A stretch of 64,000 nucleotides of DNA from JAFGPL01 sp963781805 (GCA_963781805.1 CAWAHF010000004.1:5704001-5768000); one strand, 5' to 3'; shown: positions 50,870 through 61,004, numbered from the stretch's first letter. The notes: generated from the letters alone by a model not told the origin. Made by a program: numbers and translations.

Positions 50870-52648
50870 TTAAAAGTAAACAAGAGAAAGAATAACCACC
50901 GTGACCACCATATAAATGAAGGTTAAAGGAGCTCCGATTTTGAAAAAATCTTTGAAAGAGTAACCTCCGGGGCCATATACCATTAAATTGGTCTGATAGC
51001 CGATAGGAGTCATAAAATTTGCTGCTGCAGCATAGGCTACGGTCAGGGCAAAAGGTAATGGATTTATTTCAAGGTTGTGCGCAATGGTAATGGCAATCGG
51101 GAAAATAATACCGACCGCTGCCTTATTGGTTATATATGCCGCCAGAATAGCTGTGATAAAATATACACCAAATAGCAGACCTACTTTTCCCATTGGCATA
51201 AAAATGTTAATCAGAAAGTTGGCCAGCAATACCGCTGCGCCCGATTTTATCATGGCTGTTCCTAAGGCAAGCGATAGAACAATAATCAGTGCCAGATTAT
51301 AATCGATACTCGATGGCAACTCTTTAGGATTGGTAATTTTCATGGCCATAGATACCAGAAGCAATATAAGTAAAGCCATGAAGAGCGAGGTTACATGCAG
51401 GGCTGAAAGCAAAATTGCAAGGAAAGTTCCACCCAGAAGGGTAGTAATTTTCCACCATTCCAGTTTTGTATAATGCCGGATTTTGGTCATAAAATAAAAA
51501 TCTCTGGAATTAGAGGTACGGCTGTTAAAATCTTCACCGGCAAATAAAAGCAGGACATCACCTGCTTTCAATTCAATGTTATCGATTTTACCCTCAATGG
51601 TTTCCCCGTTCCGATGCACAGCTATAATAGCAGCATCATATTTTCCCCTGAAATTTATTTCTCTTACTGTTCTGTTAATTATCGTCGAGTTTTGCGAAAC
51701 CACAATCTCCACAACCTCTGTTCGTTTCAGCTTCGACATCATTCCAACCTGCGGTAATACCAGTCCTGAATTTGATCCGATGAGTTCTGCGATATTTTCT
51801 GTCTCACCGGCAAATAGCAATGTATCCCCTTTTTCAATAATGATATCATCAGAAACCGGGGATACATGAAATGAATGTCTTAAAATTTCCAACAGGTATA
51901 GCCCCTTAAGATCTTTAAGACCCGCCTCCAGAATGGTTTTTCCAATAAGATTGGAATTATTCCTGATCTTCGATTCAATGACATATTGTCGCGAGCTGGT
52001 TGAAAATTTTTCATAAATAGGCGCTTTTGAGGGAAGCAACTTATCTCCCAGAAACCTCAGGTAAAAGAAACCGAGAATTACCATGGGTATCCCAACATAA
52101 ATGAAATCGAACATCTGCAAAGACTTTAATTCAGGGGCAATGGTTTGTTCCGTTACCAGTCCGTTAACAATCAGGTTTGTGGATGTGCCAATCAGTGTGA
52201 CCTGTCCGCCGAGAATAGCAGCATACGATAAAGGTATAAGAAATTTGGAAGGCGAAATATTGTTACGCTTGCACCAGTTATTGACATAGGGCATCATTAC
52301 GGCTACAAGCGGGGTGTTATTCAAAAAGGCTGAAAAAGATGCTACAATCAGCATCATTCTGCTTTGAAATCCGTGATAATTTTTCGCATTTCTGAAAAGC
52401 CTGTCGAAAGCATTTTCAATGACTTCGGTTTTACGGATAGTATCTCCCAACAAAAGAAGCATAATAACAACTGCTACCTGCTCATTAGCAAAACCGTTGA
52501 TAATTTCATGAGGGGTAAGAATTCCAAAAATACCTAGAACGATTATGGCAATGAGGAAGGTTAAAGAAGCGCCAAGTAATTCATTATATAGTGAAACAAG
52601 AATAAAAATGATAACTATGAAAACCAGTATAAGATCAAAGCTCACCAT
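50870..52648 (-). CDS. SLC13-family (DASS) permease with two TrkA-C domains, probable sulfate transporter
   Basis: A 592-residue inner-membrane protein with about six N-terminal helices, two cytosolic TrkA-C/RCK-C domains (about residues 205-285 and 295-380, e.g. LKGLYLLEILRHSF and RGKYDAAIIAVHRNGE) and about six C-terminal helices. The SLC13 signatures are SAFLNNTPLVAVMMP and TPIGYQTNLMVYGPGGY. It is a SAC1-like protein that imports sulfate or dicarboxylates with sodium. The CysQ partner makes sulfate the better guess. Confidence 0.85.
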   Translation of the reverse strand: MVSFDLILVFIVIIFILVSLYNELLGASLTFLIAIIVLGIFGILTPHEIINGFANEQVAVVIMLLLLGDTIRKTEVIENAFDRLFRNAKNYHGFQSRMMLIVASFSAFLNNTPLVAVMMPYVNNWCKRNNISPSKFLIPLSYAAILGGQVTLIGTSTNLIVNGLVTEQTIAPELKSLQMFDFIYVGIPMVILGFFYLRFLGDKLLPSKAPIYEKFSTSSRQYVIESKIRNNSNLIGKTILEAGLKDLKGLYLLEILRHSFHVSPVSDDIIIEKGDTLLFAGETENIAELIGSNSGLVLPQVGMMSKLKRTEVVEIVVSQNSTIINRTVREINFRGKYDAAIIAVHRNGETIEGKIDNIELKAGDVLLLFAGEDFNSRTSNSRDFYFMTKIRHYTKLEWWKITTLLGGTFLAILLSALHVTSLFMALLILLLVSMAMKITNPKELPSSIDYNLALIIVLSLALGTAMIKSGAAVLLANFLINIFMPMGKVGLLFGVYFITAILAAYITNKAAVGIIFPIAITIAHNLEINPLPFALTVAYAAAANFMTPIGYQTNLMVYGPGGYSFKDFFKIGAPLTFIYMVVTVVILSLVYF

Positions 52649-52997
52649 ATATGTTAGGGTAGAATCAGTTTAAATCGAAGACAAAGCAATTTATGTTTTA
52701 AATTGAATTTATGCAATTGTCAATCGATTAATGAACGAAAGTAGAAAATAAAATTTCAAAAAAAAATATTCCAGTTGGGGAATTATAAATTAGACAGTGG
52801 CTTTGATAGATTCTGGTTGTACTTGCTTTTGAAAAATGTTTTGTACTTTTATGAAAGTTGAACATTATTTTGATTTTTAATAACTTAAAACAAAACCAGA
52901 TTGAAAAACAAGAGTAAATTTCAGAGCGCTTAACGTAAATGTGTCGTACGAAAAACTCACAAATTTCTGGTAATAAAAACTTATAAATTCTATAAAT
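52649..52997. other. Gene-free stretch
   Basis: AT-rich DNA between divergent genes. I see no repeat or ORF. TTTTGTACTTTTATG near 52848-52862 only loosely resembles a promoter. Confidence 0.35.
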
Positions 52998-54206
52998 ATG
53001 AGAAAGGCAATTATTTTTAGTGTGATTGCACTAATATTTCAGAGTTGTAATACTTTAAAAGTTATATATTTATTGAAGAGCGGGAATATCACCGAGAGAG
53101 CATATCTTCAGGAAACTTCATTTGAAGTAGTTGGTGGAATAATACTATTGAAAATTAAAATTAACGGACAGGATTATGATTTTATGTTGGACACTGGTGC
53201 ACCAAATGTCATTTCTACTGATTTGGCAAAAGAATTGAAATGCAGGGTATATTGCATGGTAGAAAGCAGCGATTCGCAAGGAAACAAAGATAGTATGACA
53301 TTTACAAGACTTGATAGTCTGTCTATTGGAAACCTGACTTATTTAAAACAGGGGGCCGCAATTGCAGACTTTAAAAAAATTAAGGAACTATCTTGCTTAA
53401 AGATTGATGGCATAATTGGAGCAAACTCAATGAAGAAGTCAATCTGGCAGATCGATATGCTCAACAAAAAAATTATCATTACCAATAATATAGGTACTTT
53501 AAATATACCGCAAAAAGCAGGAATCGTAGAATTTTCAAATCAATTTACAGGTATACCGCTTGTTGATATCAATATTGAAGGTATTGTTTTTAAAAATGTT
53601 GTTTTTGATTATGGTTCAGATTCAAACATTGACATATCTACGGATAAAATCTCTGAAATACTTTTAAAAATTGACAATTCTGTGATTAAATCATATGGTA
53701 TGAAAAGTCTGGGATTATATGGTGGAAAGAATGATACTATATATACAGTATTGCCGGGAAATATTTTATTGGATAATTATCCTATAAACAAACAAATAGT
53801 TGACTTAAAAAAAACAGGAGAATCAACCATTGGCACTGAATTGCTCAAAAACTATATAGTCACTATTGATTGGTCAAACAAGAAAATATATCTGGAAGCG
53901 CACCCACAAAATAACCAGGATATAGCTAATGAGCTTAATACATTTGGATTTGGTGCAAAATTGGAGGATAATAACCTTGTTGTTGTCTATCTTATCGAAA
54001 ATTCACCGGCTTTAAATGCAGGAATTTCCATTGGCGATCAGATATTATCTATCGATGGAAAGGATTATACAAATTTGGATTTAGAAGGTTATTGCGATAT
54101 CGTAATAAATGGACTGATTGATGATAAAGTAAATGATATAGAAATGGTTATTAAGATGAAAGATTCAACAAAGAAAGTGCTGCTTAAAAGGGAGAAAATG
54201 TTATAG
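52998..54206 (+). CDS. Lipoprotein with retropepsin-like aspartyl protease and PDZ domains
   Basis: A 402-residue protein with a lipobox (FQSC, Cys at residue 17). An aspartyl protease-like domain spans about 40-280: the first active-site motif is MLDTGAPNVIS (canonical DTGA), and a second half includes FDYGSDSNIDIS in place of DTG. A PDZ domain lies at about 310-390 (LIENSPALNAGISIGDQILSIDGKD). Both Asp residues could work, but the second motif is not classical. It is probably an envelope protease or a peptide-binding protein anchored in the periplasm. Confidence 0.78.
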   Translation: MRKAIIFSVIALIFQSCNTLKVIYLLKSGNITERAYLQETSFEVVGGIILLKIKINGQDYDFMLDTGAPNVISTDLAKELKCRVYCMVESSDSQGNKDSMTFTRLDSLSIGNLTYLKQGAAIADFKKIKELSCLKIDGIIGANSMKKSIWQIDMLNKKIIITNNIGTLNIPQKAGIVEFSNQFTGIPLVDINIEGIVFKNVVFDYGSDSNIDISTDKISEILLKIDNSVIKSYGMKSLGLYGGKNDTIYTVLPGNILLDNYPINKQIVDLKKTGESTIGTELLKNYIVTIDWSNKKIYLEAHPQNNQDIANELNTFGFGAKLEDNNLVVVYLIENSPALNAGISIGDQILSIDGKDYTNLDLEGYCDIVINGLIDDKVNDIEMVIKMKDSTKKVLLKREKML

Positions 54207-54332
54207 TTCCCCATTTGACAGGGGTAACATGAATTATTGTCATCCATTTCTGTTGCGTATTTTAAGGTAATGTATGGCTATTCTTTTCACACTTATTTGT
54301 TTTGGATTAGTTTAAAATATAAAATGTATAAA

Positions 54333-54575
54333 TTAACGTGAGTTCGATATAAGATATTTATTTTAAATATTTAATTTTCAATAGCCCCTACCTTCAGGTA
54401 GGGGAATATGAATAGATCCTACCGAATGAAATTTGCAAAATTTTTTATTTTTATTATAAATAAATAAATTTTGCAAATTTCATGTATTTATTAAACATTA
54501 TAAACCCCAGGTTAAAACCTGGGGCTATTGAAAATCAAATCTATGAACATTTTATTTATATCGAACTCACGTTAA
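54333..54575. repeat. 243-bp multi-hairpin MITE-like element
   Basis: The terminal inverted repeats are 20 bases long and perfect: TTAACGTGAGTTCGATATAA (54333-54352) and its complement at 54556-54575. Inside are three nested hairpins: CCCCTACC/GGTAGGGG (54385-54404), an 18-bp arm pair (54426-54443 with 54466-54483) and CCCCAGGTT/AACCTGGGG (54505-54524). AATAGCCCC and GGGGCTATT also pair. It has no ORF, so it must be moved in trans. Confidence 0.75.
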
Positions 54576-54602
54576 ATTAATAGTCCGGATACTTTATGAG
54601 TA

Positions 54603-55547
54603 CTAATCATTTGCTATATGAATAGTTCTGTTTTTGTAAAGGTTTTTACCTTTAAATTGGATACATATTCCCAGTCCTTTCCAGTAATCATCTGTATCAC
54701 TTTTCATAACCTGCATATGTAAGTGAGGTCGTTCGGACATGCCTGAATTACCGGCTTCAGCTACAAAATCATTCTTATGCAAATTATCACCTTCTGTTAC
54801 AACAATACTACCTTTTTTCAGGTGGTCAAGCAGGCAATAATAGGTATCCTTTTTTATGACAATTGTATTTCCTGTATTGTAAGGATAATTACCTGAAAAT
54901 GCTTTGTTATCTTCAATATTGTTTACAACTTTAAGGACTGTACCATCAATGGGGCAATACAATTTTTCTCCAAAAACAGGATATTCATCATTTTCGGATG
55001 GAATAAATTTTCCTGATTTATTTCCTGACTTGATAATATCGGTAGCATATAACATGGATTTGTTTGTGTTTCTTTCTTTATGAATTTTTGAATGATAATG
55101 ATAATTCATCAGACGGCTAATTTTTGAATTTCCACCATCAGTTATGAGATAGTTTCCATTATGGAACGGAAAACTGATTTCCAGCTTTTCTTTATCATTT
55201 TTGAAGATTATATAAATGATTTTGACAAGCAGAATCAGCAAATATGCCTGAAGCACAATTAAAATAAGTTGCCAAAAAAGGCTTAAATTTTCAGATCCTT
55301 CTTTGAAGAAATACGCTACTGACATAATAATTAGGATTATTTCTACAGTCAGACAGAAAATCCATTTGAATATGAATCGGAAAAATTCCCAATAACCGGA
55401 TAAAAACAAAATGATCAATATAGTCTGGGTTATAGATATGATAAGAAGATTACCTCTTTTAATAAAAAATTCTGCCAAAACCAAACTCAGTACAGGTAAA
55501 ATATGACTTAATATCAGCTTAATTTCAATTTGGGTTTTTTCTTTCAT
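54603..55547 (-). CDS. Membrane-anchored M23-like peptidase
   Basis: A 314-residue protein with four N-terminal transmembrane helices (about residues 9-120) and a C-terminal M23/LytM-like domain (about 130-314). Visible metal-binding elements are the HYHSKIH region, YATDI for the conserved Asp, and the HLHMQV motif (HxH) near residue 280. Strand and loop motifs CPIDGTVLKVVNN, GNTIVIKK and GNSGMSERPHLH are typical. It probably trims peptidoglycan cross-links or acts as an activator. It could be inactive, since spacing around the first His is unusual. Confidence 0.78.
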   Translation of the reverse strand: MKEKTQIEIKLILSHILPVLSLVLAEFFIKRGNLLIISITQTILIILFLSGYWEFFRFIFKWIFCLTVEIILIIMSVAYFFKEGSENLSLFWQLILIVLQAYLLILLVKIIYIIFKNDKEKLEISFPFHNGNYLITDGGNSKISRLMNYHYHSKIHKERNTNKSMLYATDIIKSGNKSGKFIPSENDEYPVFGEKLYCPIDGTVLKVVNNIEDNKAFSGNYPYNTGNTIVIKKDTYYCLLDHLKKGSIVVTEGDNLHKNDFVAEAGNSGMSERPHLHMQVMKSDTDDYWKGLGICIQFKGKNLYKNRTIHIAND

Positions 55548-55647
55548 AATAAAAAGAATAGCTCACGGTTTTTAAGGAATGCTATACATAGATCCGAAAA
55601 TGCTGCATTAATGCTATTTTCGTGTAAATCAGATATTGTAATTAGTT

Positions 55648-56892
55648 TTACTTATGTAACAGGTCTTTCACAGCATCTTTGTATACCATGAAATCCATCA
55701 TTTTCAGTTTCACATAGTCTTCAGAGAAGAAATAATAACCAAACTCAGGAGCATTCGGATCGTTGTTTCGGGAACCGGAACCTGAATCTTTCACGAGGAA
55801 CCACTCTTTTCCATCTTTTATCAGATAGCCAACTACATGCATGCCATGATCATCTGTGGTGGTTTCGTTGGAGAACCTGAATTGGCGTGCATCATCGTTG
55901 ATATAACTTACAGGAATATCGAAATCCGGAACAAGAGCACACTGTGTTTTGCGGTCAAATCCGGGCTCGGAAACATCTCCTCCAATGACAATGGTATAAC
56001 CACTATGAATTGCTTTTTTCAATGTTTCCATATAAATATTGACAGGGATATTGTAATACGCAGAGTCGTGCCACCAGTTATCCGGAACCTTGTATTCCAC
56101 ATTTCTATTAAATGGCTCCTGCATGTAGGAGATAATGTCTATATAATTATCAGGATTAAGAAGCAAAAAATCTTTAAGATATTGCAGCGGTGTATAATTT
56201 TTTCCATTGACCATCACCTCAGCAGGTGGTTTGCCCATATAATGATTCATGATTGATTGTATGGTTTTTATTGCTTCTTCTTCATTCCATGCCGAACTGG
56301 TTTTTATTGATTCCAGGTAACCTTGCATTTCTTTTACCATTACCTCATGATTATGATACTTTCTGCCGTTAATCAAGCCGGTATATGCGGTTTCGGGGAC
56401 AATACCATATTTTTTCCATATGCGTCCGACGGCATTAGACTCCGAACCTTCATCAAATAATGAATTCCCTCTTTCCTGAATATACCTGCGGGTCTTTTCC
56501 ACATATTCCCAATAAACAGTATACATTTCCGAAAGCTTAACTTCTTTTTTATATAGTCTGTAGATTTCTGATTCAAAAAATGAAGTGGTCGAAAAACACC
56601 AGCATGTGCCTGTATTTCCCTGTGAAATTGGCGGGTTGTGCCATTGGTTATTTTTATAAAGTGCAAGTTTGTCAGGCAAATCCTTACCACTCATATCTAC
56701 CACAAACGATTTTTCAACTTTAACAGGGGCTAAGTGGTCCTCGACTTTGCGATTATCTTTCAGAATGGTATTCTGATAAAAACCTGGCTCATTTACCCTG
56801 AACAATGCTTTGTCTTTATTCTGAGCAATGGCAGTTGTTCCGCCAATAATAAAGCATACTAGCAGAAATGGTACTTTTTTTATATTCATCAT
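55648..56892 (-). CDS. C1-family (papain/bleomycin hydrolase-type) cysteine peptidase, secreted
   Basis: A 414-residue protein with a signal peptide (ending near TAIAQ). The oxyanion Gln is in PISQGNTGTCWCFSTTSFFES, with the nucleophile C97 before Trp, and the catalytic H349 is in DDHGMHVVGY. The third residue is unusual: WFLVKDSGSGS has Asp where papain has Asn. This Asp occurs in the bleomycin hydrolase-like Bacteroidota branch. The long insertion between Cys and His (about 250 residues) also fits that branch. It probably acts on peptides in the periplasm. Confidence 0.85.
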   Translation of the reverse strand: MMNIKKVPFLLVCFIIGGTTAIAQNKDKALFRVNEPGFYQNTILKDNRKVEDHLAPVKVEKSFVVDMSGKDLPDKLALYKNNQWHNPPISQGNTGTCWCFSTTSFFESEIYRLYKKEVKLSEMYTVYWEYVEKTRRYIQERGNSLFDEGSESNAVGRIWKKYGIVPETAYTGLINGRKYHNHEVMVKEMQGYLESIKTSSAWNEEEAIKTIQSIMNHYMGKPPAEVMVNGKNYTPLQYLKDFLLLNPDNYIDIISYMQEPFNRNVEYKVPDNWWHDSAYYNIPVNIYMETLKKAIHSGYTIVIGGDVSEPGFDRKTQCALVPDFDIPVSYINDDARQFRFSNETTTDDHGMHVVGYLIKDGKEWFLVKDSGSGSRNNDPNAPEFGYYFFSEDYVKLKMMDFMVYKDAVKDLLHK

Positions 56893-57231
56893 GTTAATTA
56901 TTTGATATTTATTGCATGAAAGTATGATAATTTATTACTTCAGAACATGATATTTGTCTGAATTTTACAATTGACTTGTTACCTGACAATAGCATTTAAT
57001 CCAATACGAATCTGACATTTACCAGAAAAAATTAAAAGATGTAGAAATGTATGTTTCAAAGATGTTTTGTAAAATAATATCATTAAAAACCAAATCAGGA
57101 ATCTATCTGTATTGAATAATTTAAATCAATGGCAAAGAAAAATTACCGGGGCTAAAATAGCTGTCAAAAGTAAACAGCAGGAAAAAATTGATTTATAATT
57201 GTGCTGATAATTTAGGAAATATGTTGTTATA
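56893..57231. other. Gene-free stretch
   Basis: AT-rich leader of the C1 peptidase gene and 3' region of the carbonic anhydrase gene. I see no ORF, hairpin or repeat. Confidence 0.35.
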
Positions 57232-57879
57232 TCATACCTGGGTTATAGATTCATGTTGCTCAAAAAATCTCACTTCGCCTGTTTCAACATCATATAATCC
57301 TCCTGCAATTCCTATTTCTTTTCTTTTTTCCAAATCTCTTAAAATCTTGCTTTTCTTCCTGATTTGTTGGATGGTATGTTTTATATTATTAACGCTTACA
57401 TTAGTTACAAAGGCATAATTTTGTCCGTTCCTTTCCGTAATTATTTCCTTTTCAACTTCAATGGCTGGTTTCAACTTTGCAACCAGTCCTGTGAAATAAC
57501 CCATTTTAAAATTATCAATTGCTCTCATTACCGCTGCACACCTTGTATGTCCAAGAACGACAATCAGTTTCGAATTCGCAATTTTACAGGCATATTCAAG
57601 GCTTCCCAGAATATCCTCGTTAAGGATATTGCCTGCAATACGAATACTGAAAATATCACCCAATCCCTGATCAAAAATAAATTCTGCAGATGTTCTTGAA
57701 TCGATGCAACTCAAAATGGTGGCGAACGGGAACTGCCCATCAGAAGTCTGATTAACCTGTTTTAGCAGGTTTCGGCTTATTTTCAGATTGTTGAGAAACC
57801 TTTTGTTACCATCTTTTAAAAATTCAAGCGCTATATCTGGGGTTATTTTTTTCTGACTTTCTTCGGTATGCGTCCACAT
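57232..57879 (-). CDS. Beta-carbonic anhydrase
   Basis: A 215-residue cytosolic zinc enzyme that interconverts CO2 and bicarbonate. The zinc ligands are C58 (with the D60/R62 dyad in SCIDSRTS), H111 and C114 in VLGHTRCAA. The body (FDQGLGDIFSIRIAGNI, LGSLEYACKIANSKLIVVLGH) is typical of the plant-type beta class, and the length is normal. It is followed by its own short leader and sits just downstream of the DUF4914 gene. Confidence 0.93.
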   Translation of the reverse strand: MWTHTEESQKKITPDIALEFLKDGNKRFLNNLKISRNLLKQVNQTSDGQFPFATILSCIDSRTSAEFIFDQGLGDIFSIRIAGNILNEDILGSLEYACKIANSKLIVVLGHTRCAAVMRAIDNFKMGYFTGLVAKLKPAIEVEKEIITERNGQNYAFVTNVSVNNIKHTIQQIRKKSKILRDLEKRKEIGIAGGLYDVETGEVRFFEQHESITQV

Positions 57880-57987
57880 TTTTCCTGGTTCTTATTTGTT
57901 GCTACGATGCTCAATCATGAATAATAATACTATCTGAAATAATCCAGAGACGTTGTATCATGCAACTTCATTACTATTTTAATGTTT

Positions 57988-59937
57988 TTAGGCCGTCATT
58001 ATTCCATTTCGTGATTCGTAATCTTTGATGGTAAGAAAAGAATAATTGTAATGCATAGGTATTATTGAGTTGTAATCTTCAACAACGGCATTGTTCATGC
58101 ATGCCTCAATTATTTTCTTTCCAATGGCTGATAAATCGGGAGTAAGAAACTGTTGAAGCTCTTTTTTAAAGAAATCAGCAAGAATTTTAGCGCCGGCATC
58201 ATACCCTTCTGTTCCAACATCCGGCTGTCTGTATACCTGAAGAAATCTGGAAGGTATTTTGGCTCCTTCAATTGTTAAATAGGTCAGTTCGTAGCCAAGC
58301 AACGAACATCTTGCATCCTGATACTGATCGCTTCTAAGCTTAGCATTTCCCCTGCGTGTAAGGTACTCACGCATAAGTAGCTGAGGTTTAAATCCGACTT
58401 TCCATGCACCAATATGCTGATTGGGAACCAGTGTGTATCTCATTCGCGGGGTATCAATAATCTGTTCAAGCAGCATGTTTGCATGGGTAACCATTTTACC
58501 GGTAGCAAACGGCCAGTAAGAACCAACTCCTTCAGATTCCATGCCTTTCCCGCCAATGATACTTGGGTTGCCATATCCCCGTGGCGAAACAAGTCTCCAA
58601 AGCCAGGCAAGTGCTGGAGGAAGTATATGGAATAAACCGATAATTCCATAATCGGGTTTTTCTTTGGAACAGGGTGGGGTACGCACCCCAAAACTGCGAA
58701 CATCCACAGTTACAGGATTATTGATAACATTGGGTACAATATCTCTTGGAAGGATAACCCTGGGATTGGGACATCTTTTTCCCGGTGCATCTTCGGTATG
58801 ATCCCAGATTAATGCAGTACTGTCTGGATTTGTTTTGATATTCAAAAAGAGCAAAGGTTTCTTCGCTTTGATGGTAGTTTTTTCCAAAAAGGGTTCGTCA
58901 CCATAATCGGTTATACTGTCTACCCTGATGAACCATGCGTTTTCAGCATCCAGCACGGTAAGTTTTCCGTTTTCTTTCTGCAGCGAAGGGTGTGCGAGCG
59001 CCATATCATCTGTAACCGGATTGAACAGGCAAAATATGGGCAGATTTATTAATCGTTTTTCTCCTGTAATCGTGTTTTCTCCAATCAAAACCTGTCCGTT
59101 AGGTTCCCTGATAATATTCTGCAACATCTCACTTTTGCCGCCTCCGCTAGCTCCTTCATGCATAAAATTTGTAATGTTATCGTACGGACTTACCACCTGT
59201 ACCGTTGAACAATGCAGGGTAACCCATCCCTCTTTTTCACCTTTATTCAGTAAGGCTCCATACAAACCTTTCTTGGCGCTCGGACCGGGATAAAGATTAT
59301 AAGAAAAGATTTCGTGCAGATTTTCAGAACGGTCATGTACCACAATTTGTTTTCCGTTGAAGTGGGTATGACGAAATACCGGAGCCACATAAATAATCGA
59401 ATCAATGACGTATTCGTCTGGAAGCTCACCCATGGGTATTATTTTTTGCAGCATGGCTAATCCCATGGCAAAAAAACCTGCATTTGAAGGAACAATGGCC
59501 ATTCCGCTTACACCAATATTTTCTCTGCCGGCAAAATAGAAAAAAACACTTAATTCCTGATCCTTCAGCCAGTTAAAGGTTTCTTTCCTGAGCGATTGAA
59601 ATTCGTATCCGAATTTATCTTTAAATTTAACTTTATCGGTAGGCAGCGCATCCGAAATTGCCATAGTATCCGGGTCCCTTCGTCGCATATATGGCTCTGT
59701 GTAATTTGCCGAAATGCCATTGGTTACACGATGAATTATCGCTTCTGTGAATTCTCCCTTTCCCGGAATGTCGTACTTTACTTCAAAGTAATTATTGTCC
59801 TTACCATTAACAGCTGCAATTGCAAGTTGTTCTACAGTGTCGAAAACAGAAAAACCTTTACAACAGTTTAATAGAAAAAAAGCATCATCGGGTATGATAA
59901 TTTTTTTCTTATCCAGAATTTTAAAAAAATCTTTCAT
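57988..59937 (-). CDS. DUF4914 family protein with PEPCK-like P-loop fold
   Basis: A 649-residue protein of the DUF4914 family. A kinase-type P-loop is seen in EGASGGGKSEMLQNI (about residues 262-276), similar to the PEP carboxykinase fold, with DHTEDAPGKRCPNPRV downstream as a possible metal/substrate region. The family is strongly conserved from end to end, but its reaction is not known. It is expressed as a single gene 108 bases upstream of a carbonic anhydrase, and a role in carboxylation or nucleotide chemistry would fit that neighbourhood. That is inference only. Confidence 0.78.
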   Translation of the reverse strand: MKDFFKILDKKKIIIPDDAFFLLNCCKGFSVFDTVEQLAIAAVNGKDNNYFEVKYDIPGKGEFTEAIIHRVTNGISANYTEPYMRRRDPDTMAISDALPTDKVKFKDKFGYEFQSLRKETFNWLKDQELSVFFYFAGRENIGVSGMAIVPSNAGFFAMGLAMLQKIIPMGELPDEYVIDSIIYVAPVFRHTHFNGKQIVVHDRSENLHEIFSYNLYPGPSAKKGLYGALLNKGEKEGWVTLHCSTVQVVSPYDNITNFMHEGASGGGKSEMLQNIIREPNGQVLIGENTITGEKRLINLPIFCLFNPVTDDMALAHPSLQKENGKLTVLDAENAWFIRVDSITDYGDEPFLEKTTIKAKKPLLFLNIKTNPDSTALIWDHTEDAPGKRCPNPRVILPRDIVPNVINNPVTVDVRSFGVRTPPCSKEKPDYGIIGLFHILPPALAWLWRLVSPRGYGNPSIIGGKGMESEGVGSYWPFATGKMVTHANMLLEQIIDTPRMRYTLVPNQHIGAWKVGFKPQLLMREYLTRRGNAKLRSDQYQDARCSLLGYELTYLTIEGAKIPSRFLQVYRQPDVGTEGYDAGAKILADFFKKELQQFLTPDLSAIGKKIIEACMNNAVVEDYNSIIPMHYNYSFLTIKDYESRNGIMTA

Positions 59938-60208
59938 CTTATTTTATGATTAAAATATTACTGACAAAAACAGTTTCAAACACATCCCAGATGCAAAGTT
60001 AGTAACTTACTTAAATAATTAAGTAAGACTTAAATTATTTTATCAACATATTTCCTGTTAGTACTATTGATATAATGGTAGATACGAAAACCAGATTTAA
60101 ATTTAATTTCGGAAATCTGAACAATGGAATCACTAAAACAAAAGTCGGACATAATTTCTTAGTTATTTATTAGTAATGTTTATTAATACAATATCATTAG
60201 ATTGGTTC

Positions 60209-60787
60209 TTATTTCAGGCACATGTACCGACTTACTTTATTTGTGTATGTTGCGTATGAATCCCCATGAACCGATTTCAGATATTTTTCTTCTTCCAGAA
60301 TCATCAGGTGAAAAATAATTGCCAGTGTTAGAAAAGCTATGATAAGGATTAATGACGGAAAGATGAATACAAAACCTGAAAAAAACAGGTCGTAGGAAAG
60401 GAAGTAAGGATTCCGGCTTATTTTAAAGATTCCGGTGGTAATTAAATCAGTTTTCTGGTCATATCTTATTCCTACCCTCCATGAATTTTGCATCTTTACC
60501 AATGTGAGAATTCCTGTAACAAAACCAAATGTGGTCAGTAAGTATCCGATCGGCTTGATGACAATGAATTTTGAAAATCCGAAAGTAATTTCCCATGTTA
60601 GTTGAACCGAAAATAATCTTAAACTAATTAACAGGTAAATGATTGTAGATAATATGATTGAGAAAGCAAGTTTTAAAGAACTCCCCCTGATGGATTGTTT
60701 TACAGAAAAAGAAGTTAGAATATTCCGGATTATAAATGCTGAAAGAAAAAGCATAAGTAATCCACCAAGATAAATTTTTTCAGTCAT
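60209..60787 (-). CDS. Isoprenylcysteine carboxyl methyltransferase family protein
   Basis: A 192-residue membrane protein with five or six helices. The ICMT/PEMT signature is clear: SWRVGIRYDQKTDLITTG, then the R-x-P-Y/H motif FKISRNPYFLSYDLFFSG and the acidic end LEEEKYLKSVHGDSYATYTNKV. Members transfer methyl groups from SAM to lipids or lipid-linked acids. Bacteria lack prenylated proteins, so the substrate must be another membrane compound. It is followed upstream by a small membrane ORF and YbjQ. Confidence 0.85.
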   Translation of the reverse strand: MTEKIYLGGLLMLFLSAFIIRNILTSFSVKQSIRGSSLKLAFSIILSTIIYLLISLRLFSVQLTWEITFGFSKFIVIKPIGYLLTTFGFVTGILTLVKMQNSWRVGIRYDQKTDLITTGIFKISRNPYFLSYDLFFSGFVFIFPSLILIIAFLTLAIIFHLMILEEEKYLKSVHGDSYATYTNKVSRYMCLK

Positions 60788-60867
60788 TTGTCTTTAAGGT
60801 TTAAAAATTTAATGTTATACTCCATGTATAACGTTTTGCATACCAAAATGTAACGTAATTTTTACTT

Positions 60868-60996
60868 TCAGTAATCTCTTTTCTCAAAGTTCTCTTTTCT
60901 TTTTGAGTCAATCCGGTTGGCAATGGTGTATATTAACAATACAAATATCACCACTGCCACCAAAAAGAATAAAGCCGGGAGGATAAAAATACCCAT
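60868..60996 (-). CDS. Small single-pass membrane protein (42 residues)
   Basis: A 42-residue ORF (MGIFILPALFFLVAVVIFVL then LIYTIANRIDSKRKENFEKR) with one transmembrane helix at about 3-25 and a basic cytosolic tail. The start is 8 bases after the stop of the YbjQ gene, so it is probably cotranscribed with it. It is too short to be found by usual length limits. The function is unknown. It could tether YbjQ to the membrane. Confidence 0.6.
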   Translation of the reverse strand: MGIFILPALFFLVAVVIFVLLIYTIANRIDSKRKENFEKRDY

Positions 60997-61004
60997 AGCA
61001 TTAT

